From Methylorubrum rhodesianum (GTDB lineage Bacteria > Pseudomonadota > Alphaproteobacteria > Rhizobiales > Beijerinckiaceae): a stretch of 64,000 bases of DNA. The DNA lies in NCBI RefSeq assembly GCF_014199985.1, contig NZ_JACHOS010000013.1, forward strand, positions 62,001 to 126,000. Reading direction: 5' to 3'. Below the pieces are notes generated by a model, which saw only the letters and a program-made list of their open reading frames with translations, searched no databases and was not told where the DNA came from. The position numbers and the translations under genes are program-made. The stretch's first letter is position 1. Every line of letters begins with the position of its first letter. Positions 1 to 8,065 of this stretch are shown piece after piece.

Positions 1-996
1 GCCCTCGCGGCCGTCGCCGACGACGACGGTGGCCGTCATGCCCGCCACCAGGGTCACCTCCGGCGGCACGTGGTCGATGCGGATGCGCACGGGCACCCGC
101 TGGGCGAGCCGCACCCAGGTATAGACGGGATCGACATTCGGCAGCCCTTGCGTGCTCGTCGCGGCGTTGGCGGTCGAGATGCCCAGCGTCAGGCTCTCGA
201 CCGTACCGCGCAGGGGCTCGCCATAGCCCATCAGCGCCATCTCGGCGGGCGCGCCGACGCGGATATGGGCCATCTTGGTCTCTTCGAAATAGCCATCAAC
301 CCAGAAGGAATCGGTGTCGATGATCCGTATGTTGGCGGTGCCGGTCTGGGCGTAGTCGCCGACCCTCAGCAGCAGGTTCGTCACCCGGCCGTTGACGGTC
401 GAGCGCACCTGCGTGCGCTCCAGGTTCTTCCGCGCCTGCGAGAGCTGCGACCTGGCGGTCTCCAGGGCCGCCTCGGCGATCTTGGCGGTGCCGGCATATT
501 GCTGCTTCTCTTCGACCGAAGTCGAGACGGTGGAGAGCGCCGCGCGCCGGGCCGATTGCGCCTCCTTCACCGAGAGGTCGGCCTCGCGGTTCTTGATCGC
601 GGCTTCGGCCGAGACCACCGCCTCCTGGTAGTCGAACGGATCGATGACGTAGAGGACGTCCCCCTTCTTCACCTCTTGATTGTCGGCGACCCGCAGCTCG
701 ACGATGGTCCCGGCGACCTGCGGCGCGATGTTCGCCACCTGCACCCGCACCCGTCCGTCGCGGGTCCAGGGGGCGGTCACGTAGAACTGCCACACCACGT
801 AGGCCGCCACCGCCGCGAGGGCGAGGACGAGGCCGGTGGCGGCGAGCCGCAGCAGGCGGTTCCACCGTCGACGCCGGCCGGACGCCGGCTTCGTACCTTC
901 CTGCCGTCCGGGACGCGGCTCGTCGGAGGGAGTGTCGTCGGAGGAGGCCTCCTCCCGGTTCCGGTGGTCGGCGGGTGCGTCGTCCTCGCGCCTCAC
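1..996 (-). CDS. HlyD-family membrane fusion protein (AaeA/EmrA type), 3' end outside window
   Basis: Periplasmic adaptor of an efflux pump, anchored in the inner membrane. The frame is open for 332 codons to the left edge with no stop, so the C-terminus lies outside the window. The product starts with a polar, proline-rich cytoplasmic tail, then one membrane segment (about residues 48-68). A biotinyl-lipoyl-like half follows (PQVAGTIVELRVADNQEVKKG), then a coiled-coil hairpin (about 120-190) and a second lipoyl/beta-barrel half. The start is GTG at 996, overlapping the stop of the DUF1656 gene as GTGA, which indicates translational coupling. With the DUF1656 and FUSC genes this matches the aaeX-aaeA-aaeB arrangement for aromatic acid efflux. 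The substrate cannot be read from sequence. Confidence 0.88.
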   Translation of the reverse strand, partial: MRREDDAPADHRNREEASSDDTPSDEPRPGRQEGTKPASGRRRRWNRLLRLAATGLVLALAAVAAYVVWQFYVTAPWTRDGRVRVQVANIAPQVAGTIVELRVADNQEVKKGDVLYVIDPFDYQEAVVSAEAAIKNREADLSVKEAQSARRAALSTVSTSVEEKQQYAGTAKIAEAALETARSQLSQARKNLERTQVRSTVNGRVTNLLLRVGDYAQTGTANIRIIDTDSFWVDGYFEETKMAHIRVGAPAEMALMGYGEPLRGTVESLTLGISTANAATSTQGLPNVDPVYTWVRLAQRVPVRIRIDHVPPEVTLVAGMTATVVVGDGREG

Positions 997-1187
997 AGCA
1001 GCACCACCACGAGCGCCAGCAGGCAGACATAGATGCCGGCTTCCGCCAGCGGCGCGTTGGCGACGTATCGCCCGAACCGGATCCGGCGGAATACGACCCG
1101 CAGCGCTACGAGCAGCGCGAAGGCGAGCAGCGCGTAGGCGACGAAGGGCGAGACCAAAATCCCGCCGATGGTGAGGTCGTGCTGCAT
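993..1187 (-). CDS. DUF1656 small inner-membrane protein (AaeX-like)
   Basis: A 64-residue protein with two hydrophobic helices (about residues 10-30 and 43-64), the usual size for the DUF1656/AaeX family found between FUSC and HlyD genes. It starts 8 bases after the FUSC stop and its own stop overlaps the GTG start of the HlyD gene, so all three are probably translated from one message. It ends in the membrane helix with no soluble tail. The function of the family is unknown. The assignment rests on length, topology and position. Confidence 0.8.
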   Translation of the reverse strand: MQHDLTIGGILVSPFVAYALLAFALLVALRVVFRRIRFGRYVANAPLAEAGIYVCLLALVVVLL

Positions 1188-1195
1188 CTGCGTCG

Positions 1196-3232
1196 TCAGG
1201 AACGGGGGAGGGAAAGGCGCCGGAAGAAGCGACCGTGCCGCCTGATAACGCGCGAGGCGGTGGCAAGGTCTGTCACAGCACGGGCGAGCTGCATGCGCAC
1301 CGGACGGTCCTCTCGCTTCGGCGCATCGATCAGGGCGGTCGCCGCACGATCGAGGTCTGCGGTGCAGGCGGAGGCGAGCGCCGTCCGGGCCTGCCCGATC
1401 AGCGGAGCGAGGGGGCGAATCTCGCTCAAGGTGCGCAGCTGCGCATGGGCGCGTGCGGCGGCCGCCTCCAACTGCGCCACGGCGAAGGCGTGATGCAGGC
1501 TCGCCCGCCGCACCGCGCCGCTGCCCGAATTCCAGGCCGAGAACTGGAACAGCCGGTCGGCATTGAGGCTGGTGCGGGTGGTGGCGTCGCCCCCCTCCCC
1601 CGCCAGAGCCTCGGCTAGGTCACGGCGGGCCTCGTCGAGGGCAAAGGCGCGGTGCTGCGACGCCGAGATCGGCAGGACGAGGCGGATCGTCAGGAACAGG
1701 ATCACGGCGGCGACAACGACCAGCAGCGCGTTCATGAGGAAGGTCTGCGGATCGTAGGATTGCGGGTTCTCCGGCGCCATCAGCGCCGGCGTGAACACGA
1801 GGGTGATGAAGCCGATGGTGAAGCTCGGCGGGTGAAGCGAGACGAGACAGCCGAAGAAGACCACGGGCGCCATGGCGATCGCGAGGAGCGGGAAGCCCTG
1901 GTTGCCGTTGAGCATCACGAACAGCACGAACCCGGCGCAGAGCGCGGCGAGCGGCATCCCGATCAGCACCCCTTGCGCGAACTTGCGCAGGTCCGGCGTC
2001 ACCGAGGACAGGGAACAGGTCGCCGCCACCTGGACCAGGGCGAAGGAAGATTGCGGCAGCCCGAGAAGGATGAAGAGCGCCGCCGCGAGGCCGAAGGCGA
2101 TCATCACCCGCAGGGCTGCCCGCAGGGCGACCTGCAAGTCGCGATGGGTCGGCAGAGCGACGTCGCGCATCGGCGCGTGGCCGTCCGCGAGGGCGCGCGC
2201 GCCGTCCTCCGCGAGGGTTGCGGCGTTGACGACGTCCAGAGCGCGCTGGAGCACCATGATCTCGTTCAGGGAGGCGCCCGAATCGCGCATCCCCTCATCC
2301 ACGAGGTCGCGCAGTCTGTCGCCGTCGCGGGCGAGTGCCGCGGACCGAGTCTCCCCGCCTTCCGCGACCGAAGCCAGGGCGAGTGCCCGCGCCTCACGCA
2401 CCCGCGCTCCCGGCGCGTGGATACGCGCCGTCGCCGCCGCCAGCGCCCGGCTGGCGGCGGTCAGGACGTAGAGCGCCGCGATCGCGCTGCGGGCGCCCGC
2501 GGCTCGATGGATGCCGTCGTCGAGTTCGCCGGCGATGGCGCTCGCATCGGCCCGCATCGGCGCGACCTGCCGGATCAGCGCGGCGGTGCGCTCCGGTCTG
2601 GGATCGCCCCGGGTCAGGCTCTCGCGGGCGAAAGTCCGGGCCTCCGCGTGGGCGCCGGCGAGGCGCGGCAGCAGGGCCTGCCACGTGCTCGGTGAGGCCA
2701 GCGCGTCGTTGATGAAGGTGATCGCGACGATGCCGACCGCGATCGCGGCGACGCGGCCGATGGCGGCATCGAAGACCGTCTGCGGCGCGTCGATATGCGC
2801 GATCGCGACGATCGCCACGGTGTAGCCGGACAGCATCGCCCCGTAGGCGCGGGTGTCCTGCAGGAACTGCGCGACGAAGACGCACAGGCCCAGCCAGCAG
2901 GCGAAGCTGAGGAGCAGGAGCACGCGATCCTGCCCGAACAGCCCCATCAGGAGGATGCCGACGATGCCGCCGATGACGGTGCCGAGGAAGCGGTAGCCGG
3001 CCTTCGAGAGGGCTTGGCCGCGCTTCGGCTGGGCCAGGATCGCCACGCAGACGGCGGCCGAGGAGGCGCTGTCGAGCTGGAGCCAGAACGCGGCGTAGAG
3101 CGCCAGCATCATGGCGAGCCAGATCCGGAGGGCGAAGGCCCAGGCGGCGGGCTTGGGGACCCAGCGATCGAGGATGTCGAGCAGGCGCGCGCCGGGACTG
3201 TCCCCTTCGGCCCGTCGCAGGGCCCCGCTCAT
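1196..3232 (-). CDS. FUSC-family (AaeB-like) aromatic acid exporter membrane protein
   Basis: A 678-residue inner-membrane transporter with two hydrophobic blocks separated by a soluble helical region. The N-terminal FUSC block covers about residues 30-180 and includes GTVIGGIVGILLMGLFGQD and the usual QPKRGQALSKAGYR motif. The soluble part is about 190-370, the second hydrophobic block about 375-530, and the rest is a soluble C-terminal tail. The ATG at 3232 is chosen because it overlaps the TGA of the upstream DUF4345 gene as ATGA; a longer open frame runs to 3310 but lies inside that gene. Family members export hydroxylated aromatic acids together with an HlyD partner, present here downstream. 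Substrate is inferred only at family level. Confidence 0.87.
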   Translation of the reverse strand: MSGALRRAEGDSPGARLLDILDRWVPKPAAWAFALRIWLAMMLALYAAFWLQLDSASSAAVCVAILAQPKRGQALSKAGYRFLGTVIGGIVGILLMGLFGQDRVLLLLSFACWLGLCVFVAQFLQDTRAYGAMLSGYTVAIVAIAHIDAPQTVFDAAIGRVAAIAVGIVAITFINDALASPSTWQALLPRLAGAHAEARTFARESLTRGDPRPERTAALIRQVAPMRADASAIAGELDDGIHRAAGARSAIAALYVLTAASRALAAATARIHAPGARVREARALALASVAEGGETRSAALARDGDRLRDLVDEGMRDSGASLNEIMVLQRALDVVNAATLAEDGARALADGHAPMRDVALPTHRDLQVALRAALRVMIAFGLAAALFILLGLPQSSFALVQVAATCSLSSVTPDLRKFAQGVLIGMPLAALCAGFVLFVMLNGNQGFPLLAIAMAPVVFFGCLVSLHPPSFTIGFITLVFTPALMAPENPQSYDPQTFLMNALLVVVAAVILFLTIRLVLPISASQHRAFALDEARRDLAEALAGEGGDATTRTSLNADRLFQFSAWNSGSGAVRRASLHHAFAVAQLEAAAARAHAQLRTLSEIRPLAPLIGQARTALASACTADLDRAATALIDAPKREDRPVRMQLARAVTDLATASRVIRRHGRFFRRLSLPRS

Positions 3233-3693
3233 CCCGCGAATCCGGCTCCGGGCTGCAGAGCCTGCCGCTGATCCCGGGCGAGGCGCGCGACCCGCAACTG
3301 CCACAGGCACAGCAGCGGCGTGACCACGAGTTCGAGGGCGAGCGCCGCCAGCATGGTCAGTGACGGCACGCCCGTGAGAGCGAGCCCGAGAAGGCGTGCC
3401 AGACCGCCGAGCCCCACGACGAGCGTGAGGAAGCGGAACAGCCGCGACTTGTCCTCGATCCCCGGCACGCAGGTGAAGAACAGGAGGCCGATGCCGGTCA
3501 GCAGGCCGGACAGGTAGCGGAAATGGCTGTCGGCCGAAACGTTGACCGACGTGCCGCCGCCGATGCCGTCGATGCCGAACAACACACCGTAGAGTCCCGC
3601 CAGAACGGGCACGACCGCCGCAACCGCCACCGTGCGCTGCAGGATGCGGCGTTCACGCTCCATCTCGGTCAGGCTTTCCGTCGATGCTCTCAT
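3229..3693 (-). CDS. DUF4345 family four-helix membrane protein
   Basis: A 154-residue protein with four predicted membrane helices (about residues 20-40, 62-80, 87-110 and 115-135). The pattern, with an SHFRYLSGLLTGIGLLF segment between helices 1 and 2, fits the DUF4345 family. It is the first gene of the four-gene minus-strand cassette with FUSC, DUF1656 and HlyD; its stop overlaps the FUSC start by 4 bases, so it is probably co-translated with the pump. A start at the internal Met11 (position 3663) is also possible. Function unknown. Confidence 0.72.
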   Translation of the reverse strand: MRASTESLTEMERERRILQRTVAVAAVVPVLAGLYGVLFGIDGIGGGTSVNVSADSHFRYLSGLLTGIGLLFFTCVPGIEDKSRLFRFLTLVVGLGGLARLLGLALTGVPSLTMLAALALELVVTPLLCLWQLRVARLARDQRQALQPGAGFAG

Positions 3694-3837
3694 TCGCTCC
3701 CGCGCGGAGTTGGCCTCCGCTTCGGCGGGTAGCGTTTCAGATCAGTTCGGCAGGGCAACACGCCCGCCGTCGTTCGGTTCACCCGCGGCTTGGCCCCTCG
3801 ACCCTGCGAGCAGTTCCCGGACCGCCGTTCCGACCGG

Positions 3838-4116
3838 TCAGGCCTTCTGCTGCTTCAGGCGCTTGACGCACTTGCTGTAGTATTGCGGCCATTTCGGTCC
3901 CTGGGCGGCCTTCTCGGTCGCCGAGAGCGCGCGCCACTCGGCGCCGCACTTCTTCTGCCGCTCGCGGGCGGCGGACTGGGCGACGCTCGGCTCCTTCCCG
4001 GTCTCCTTCGCCGTCTCCTTGGCGGTCGGCGCGCTCCAGGCCTCCTTGGCCGTCGCGGCCTGAGCCAGGAGCAGCGGCAGGGCCATCATGGCGGCGGCGA
4101 GGAGACGAGAGAGCAT
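3838..4116 (-). CDS. small secreted protein with a two-cysteine PsiF-like segment
   Basis: A 92-residue product beginning at ATG 4116, preceded by a GGAG ribosome binding site about 10 bases upstream; the same frame is open to 4344 but that part looks non-coding. Residues 1-22 form a Sec signal peptide ending near AQAATA. After a Lys/Thr/Glu-rich linker (KETAKETGKEP) comes a conserved-looking block with two cysteines about 24 residues apart (KKCGAEWRAL...YYSKCVKRLKQQKA). This resembles the short Cys-containing repeats of PsiF-type periplasmic proteins, but the match is weak. No function is assigned. Confidence 0.65.
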   Translation of the reverse strand: MLSRLLAAAMMALPLLLAQAATAKEAWSAPTAKETAKETGKEPSVAQSAARERQKKCGAEWRALSATEKAAQGPKWPQYYSKCVKRLKQQKA

Positions 4117-4360
4117 CAGGCAACTCCGGTGGGACGGATTCGGCAGCGTCGCCGTACGCCGCATCACAGCCGCATCGGCGGGCAAAGAGCAAGCGTTCTC
4201 TGCAACTTGCGTAGGAAAGCCCCGCTTTTGTCTCGGCCTCGATCCCCGGCACATGCCCCTGCGCCCAGGGTTCGGCCGCGCACGAGGCCATTTCGGAACC
4301 GGGATCCCGGAGAGCCGGCTGGGCGCGACGGGCGTGGCCGTCATCGCGGTCCCGTCGCGA

Positions 4361-4408
4361 GCTTGGCCTTTGGCGAACTTGGCCTTTGGCGAGCTTGGCC
4401 TTTGGCTT
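4361..4408. repeat. three tandem 16-bp repeats in a divergent intergenic region
   Basis: Three head-to-tail units at 4361-4376, 4377-4392 and 4393-4408 have the core CTTGGCCTTTGGC; units 1 and 2 differ at one base and unit 3 at the last two. They lie in the 364-base gap between the divergent small secreted protein gene (start 4116) and the GST gene (start 4481), about 70 bases before the GST start. The 16-base period does not preserve a reading frame, which argues against coding. Nothing else was recognised in the gap. Confidence 0.85.
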
Positions 4409-4480
4409 GAGCCTTCGAGGCTTTCCGCGCTACCTCATGGGCCGAGGATGGGCGCGGGCCCGCTTTCCCGGGATGCCAGC

Positions 4481-5116
4481 ATGGCGGTCACGACGGCGCA
4501 GCCGATCGAACTCTACACCTGGAGCACACCGAACGGGTGGAAGATCCCGATCATGCTCGAAGAGTGCGGGCTGCCCTATCGGGTCGTGCCGGTGAATATC
4601 GGCAAGGGCGAGCAGATGGCGCCCGACTTCCTCGCCATCTCGCCGAACAACAAGATCCCGGCCATCGTCGATCCGGACGGCCCGGGCGGAGCGCCGATCT
4701 CGGTGTTCGAGTCCGGCGCGATCCTGCAGTATCTCGGGCGCAAGACCGGCTGCCTCTATCCGAGCGACGAGCGTGCCCGCACGGCGGTCGATGAGTGGCT
4801 GTTCTGGCAGGTCGGCGGCCTCGGCCCGATGCTGGGACAGGCCCACCATTTCCGCATCTACGCCCAGGACAAGATCCCCTACGCCATCGAGCGCTTCACG
4901 GATGAAGCCAAGCGCCTCTACGGCGTCCTCGACCGGCGGCTGGCGGCGCACGAATATCTCGCCGACGCCTACTCGATCGCCGACATCGCCGCGCTGACCT
5001 GGGCGAAGTTCCACGGCAAGCAGGGCATCGAGCTCGACGGCCTCCCGAACGTTCGTCGCTGGCTCGATGCGCTCCTCGCCCGTCCGGCGGTACAGCGCGG
5101 CCTTGCCGCGATCTGA
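4481..5116 (+). CDS. glutathione S-transferase family protein (YfcG-like)
   Basis: A 211-residue cytosolic GST. The N-terminal thioredoxin-fold domain (about 1-90) has the YfcG/Ure2-like signature: YTWSTPNGWKIPIMLEE at the first helix, the SPNNKIPAI cis-proline loop and the FESGAILQYL segment that binds the glutathione gamma-glutamyl group. The C-terminal all-helical domain follows (about 98-205). YfcG-type enzymes act as disulfide-bond reductases rather than classical transferases. The ATG at 4481 gives the normal family length; the frame is open further upstream to 4088 through the tandem repeats, but that part does not look coding. No operon partner. Confidence 0.88.
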   Translation: MAVTTAQPIELYTWSTPNGWKIPIMLEECGLPYRVVPVNIGKGEQMAPDFLAISPNNKIPAIVDPDGPGGAPISVFESGAILQYLGRKTGCLYPSDERARTAVDEWLFWQVGGLGPMLGQAHHFRIYAQDKIPYAIERFTDEAKRLYGVLDRRLAAHEYLADAYSIADIAALTWAKFHGKQGIELDGLPNVRRWLDALLARPAVQRGLAAI

Positions 5117-5460
5117 CCGGAGGCGGCCCCGAGACCACCCTCCCCACCCCAGCGCACCCGCGGCAGCGCGCGTTCCACGGGCCGGCACATCTGCTGGGGC
5201 GCTTCGTACCGGCCCGCGAAACCGTCCCGCCGCCGGGGGGAAGCGGTGGCGACAGGGTTTCCATCTTCACGCCGGATTGATTCTGGTTTGTGTCCGCCCG
5301 CCGCGGCGATCCGCTGTAGTCGTCGGCGGGTCCGACCGGCGCGGATCGCACGGGCAGCCAGGGCACCGCGTCGGGCCATCGCCGGCCTGTGCGACGGAAC
5401 TCCGAGGTCGCCCCCTGTGATGTCCACCAGCGGCCTCTTCAGCCGCGGCCGGAGACCCGG
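5117..5460. other. intergenic region, nothing recognised
   Basis: 344 bases between the GST and the DUF3280-like gene. GC-rich, with a short C-rich run just after the GST stop. No convincing open frame, terminator or operator was seen; it should contain the promoter of the downstream gene. Confidence 0.5.
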
Positions 5461-5976
5461 ATGGACATGGATCGGTTCGTAGCTCGTTGCATGCTCGCGG
5501 CTCTGACACTCGTCGGCGGCCTCAGCCTCTTCGTCGGTGTCGCGCGCGCCGAGCCCGAGAAGGCCGCTGTCTTCGATTTCCAATTCGCCAAGGGCGCGCC
5601 GACCGAGCCCTCGGAGGCCGAGCACGAGCGACTGAGGCGGACCAGCGAGACCCTGCGCGCGTTGATGGCCGAGAGCGGGCGCTACACGCTGGTTTCGACG
5701 GATCCGGTTCGGGAAGAGGTGGCCAAGAGTGCCGACCTGCGCGCCTGCAACGGCTGCGCGGAGGATTTCGCCCGCCGTCTCGGTGCCCACACGGTCGTCA
5801 CCGGCGAGGTTCAGAAGGTCTCGAACCTGATCCTCAACATCAATGTCTACGTGAAGCCCCTCGCGGCCGGTGCGCCCGAGCGGGCCTACAGCGTCGACCT
5901 GCGCGGAAATACCGACGAATCCTTCGACCGGGGCATCCGCTACCTCGTCAAGAACCGCCTTCTCGAGGCACGCTGA
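5461..5976 (+). CDS. exported DUF3280/DUF2380-like protein
   Basis: A 171-residue protein with a Sec signal peptide (about residues 1-30, ending GVARAEP). The mature domain has an alternating alpha/beta pattern (AAVFDFQF, RYTLVSTDPV, VVTGEVQKVSNLILNINVYV, RGIRYLVKNRLL). This is the look of the DUF3280 (annotated DUF2380) periplasmic family, whose members resemble the substrate-independent fold of TolB/LpoB-type N-domains. Two cysteines sit in RACNGCAED (mature region), possibly a disulfide or metal site. ATG at 5461 is taken because the signal peptide follows; ATG 5467 is an alternative. Monocistronic. Family match is tentative. Confidence 0.65.
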   Translation: MDMDRFVARCMLAALTLVGGLSLFVGVARAEPEKAAVFDFQFAKGAPTEPSEAEHERLRRTSETLRALMAESGRYTLVSTDPVREEVAKSADLRACNGCAEDFARRLGAHTVVTGEVQKVSNLILNINVYVKPLAAGAPERAYSVDLRGNTDESFDRGIRYLVKNRLLEAR

Positions 5977-6650
5977 GACCGGGAGCCCGGCGCCTCGCGA
6001 AGAGGCACGGAGTGTTTTCTCCCAGGACGCACAGGACTTTATCCCTGGGCCGCAGTAAGCCGTTGCCGGCGAACGATTTTGCCGGTCAGTAATTCGTCGA
6101 GATAAAAAACAGTCGGCTTGGCAGCAGATTTCTTCTTGACGACCTGCCAATACCGACGCAGTCTCTCTGCGTGCTTCGCATTCGCAAGCACATCGGCCAA
6201 GAAACCGCTGGTCCGCGCACGGTTTGTTGGCGAAAGCTGGAGGAGACAGGAATGACTCCACCGCAGCGCAAAGCCGCGACGATAGCCTGAGAACCCGTTC
6301 GGTCTCGGACTTAGTGGCCCGCCACGAACACCGGACGGAAGCGGCTCCCTAGGGGCGCAGAAGCGGCCGACACGGCGCGACTTCGAACACGCATCAGCCC
6401 CACCTGCGGACCGCTTCCGCCGCGGTTTCTATTGCGAGAGAGACGATTGCACCGTGCCAGCCGTTGAGGCTCGCGCGGATTTCGTCATTGCTGCGGAGTC
6501 CTAGCTCGACGGAATGACAGTCCGGCCGAAGTCGGCAGCGCCGGAACGCGTCGGGGGACGGAGATTCCCGCTACCGTCCCCGTCCGCATCGTCCGGGAAG
6601 CATTCGTCACCGGCCTCGCGGGGCGGGGCCGGTCGTCTCCGGGCCGCCGG
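5977..6650. other. 674-base intergenic region, no gene supported; no pal after tolB
   Basis: Lies between two convergent genes (DUF3280-like on plus, tolB on minus). Just after the DUF3280-like stop there is a short GCCTC/GAGGC hairpin followed by a T run, possibly a terminator. The part around 6080-6250 is less GC-rich than its neighbours. A 61-codon minus-strand frame at 6086-6271 has no signal or family resemblance and is not called. The gene pal, which commonly follows tolB, is not here on either strand. Confidence 0.55.
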
Positions 6651-7991
6651 CTACTTGCCCGAAAGCAATGGCGACCATGTCGGGTCTGAGGCGAAGGACG
6701 GCGTCGGCACCGGCTGCTCCACCTTTCCGGTGATGTCGACCATGTAAAGCTTGCCGCCCCCCTGGCCGCCGGGATCGCGGAAGAACATTACGTACTGGCC
6801 GTTGGGCGCGAAGGTCGGGCTCTCGTTGTGGAAGCCCTCGGTCAGCACCCGCTCGCCCGAGCCGTCGGGCTTCATCACGCAGATGGCGAAGCCGCCCTTC
6901 CGCTGCCGGGTGAAGGCGATGAGATCGCCGCGCGGCGACCAGGCCGGCTGCGAGGCGGAGCCTTCGCCGAAGGAGAGACGGCGCGGGTTCGAGCCGTCGG
7001 CGCCCATGACGTAGATCTGCTGCGAGCCGCCGCGGTCGGATTCGAACACGATCTGGCTGCCGTCCGGCGAGTAGCTGGGCGAGGTGTCGATGGCGAGACC
7101 TTGCGTCACCGGCGTCTGCGCTTTCGAGGCGAGATCGACGGTGACGATGTCGGCGTTTCCGCCCTGCTGCACGCTCATCACCAATCGGCGCCCGTCCGGC
7201 GAGAAGCGCGGGCTCGCGCTCATCGAGGCGAAGTTGCCGACGGTCTGGCGTTTGCCGGTCTCCAGGTCGATCATCTGCACCTTGGGCTGCTGGCCCGGCG
7301 CCTGGGTCATGAAGGCGATGTCCTGCCCCGCCGGCGAGTAGCGCGGCGCCACAACCGAGACGTCGCCGCCGCCGGTGAGCGCGCGGACATTTGCGCCGTC
7401 CTGATCCATCACCATCAGGCGCTTGCGGCGGTTCTCCTTCGGGCCGGATTCATCGACATAGGCGACGCGGCTGTCGAACCACGGCCCGAGGCCGGTGACC
7501 TTGGTGTAGACCGCATCCGACACGAGATGCCCGGTGCGGCGCGCGTTGGCGACGTCGGTGCCGTATTGCTGACCCGTGATCTGCTGGCCCGAGGCCACGT
7601 CCCAGAGGCGGAAGGCGACGGTGAGCCGGCCGGAGGCGTCGCGCCCGACCCGTCCCGTCACCAGCGCCTGCACGCCCGCGCCTTTCCACGCCTCGAAGTT
7701 CGGCGCCGCGTCGAAGCTCGGATTCTCGGGGAAGCGCCCCTTCTCCAGCGGCGTGAAGTAGCCGGAACGGCGCAGGTTATTGGTGATGACGCTGGAGACC
7801 AGCGTCCCGAGGCTGGCATCGCCGGCGAAGTCGGCGATCGCGATCGGCATCGGCTGGAAGGCGCCGCTGCCGATGCGGAGCTGGAGCTGCGCCTGCGCCG
7901 GGATGGCAGCGGGAAGCGCCAGGGCGAAGACGCCGAGCGCGGCCGCGAAAGCCGGCAGGAGGGCGCGCCGGGTGAAGGCTGTTCCAGGCAT
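6651..7991 (-). CDS. tolB: Tol-Pal system beta-propeller protein TolB
   Basis: A 446-residue periplasmic protein. N-terminal signal peptide with a twin-arginine-like start (TRRALLPAF, cleavage near AQAQ). The TolB N-domain follows (about 40-170; MPIAIADFAGD, NLRRSGYF), then a six-bladed beta-propeller of WD40-like repeats (about 190-440) with the repeating pattern SPDG.R/Q.VF.S and SPRGDLIAFT. It links Pal at the outer membrane to the TolQRA motor and supports outer-membrane constriction in division. It is the last gene of the tol run, 74 bases after tolA. No pal gene follows it, which is unusual. Confidence 0.96.
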   Translation of the reverse strand: MPGTAFTRRALLPAFAAALGVFALALPAAIPAQAQLQLRIGSGAFQPMPIAIADFAGDASLGTLVSSVITNNLRRSGYFTPLEKGRFPENPSFDAAPNFEAWKGAGVQALVTGRVGRDASGRLTVAFRLWDVASGQQITGQQYGTDVANARRTGHLVSDAVYTKVTGLGPWFDSRVAYVDESGPKENRRKRLMVMDQDGANVRALTGGGDVSVVAPRYSPAGQDIAFMTQAPGQQPKVQMIDLETGKRQTVGNFASMSASPRFSPDGRRLVMSVQQGGNADIVTVDLASKAQTPVTQGLAIDTSPSYSPDGSQIVFESDRGGSQQIYVMGADGSNPRRLSFGEGSASQPAWSPRGDLIAFTRQRKGGFAICVMKPDGSGERVLTEGFHNESPTFAPNGQYVMFFRDPGGQGGGKLYMVDITGKVEQPVPTPSFASDPTWSPLLSGK

Positions 7992-8065
7992 GGGACGAGT
8001 CCAGGTCGGTCAGGGAGTGCGAGGAGGGAAGGCCGCGAGGATGCGGTGTGATCGGCGGGAGCGGA

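Noticed and set aside
4361..4408. CRISPR array
   Set aside because: The three 16-base units are directly abutting with no spacers and no cas genes are present.
6086..6271. 61-codon minus-strand frame in the gap after tolB
   Set aside because: No ribosome binding site, signal or family; Arg/Ser-rich composition suggests chance.
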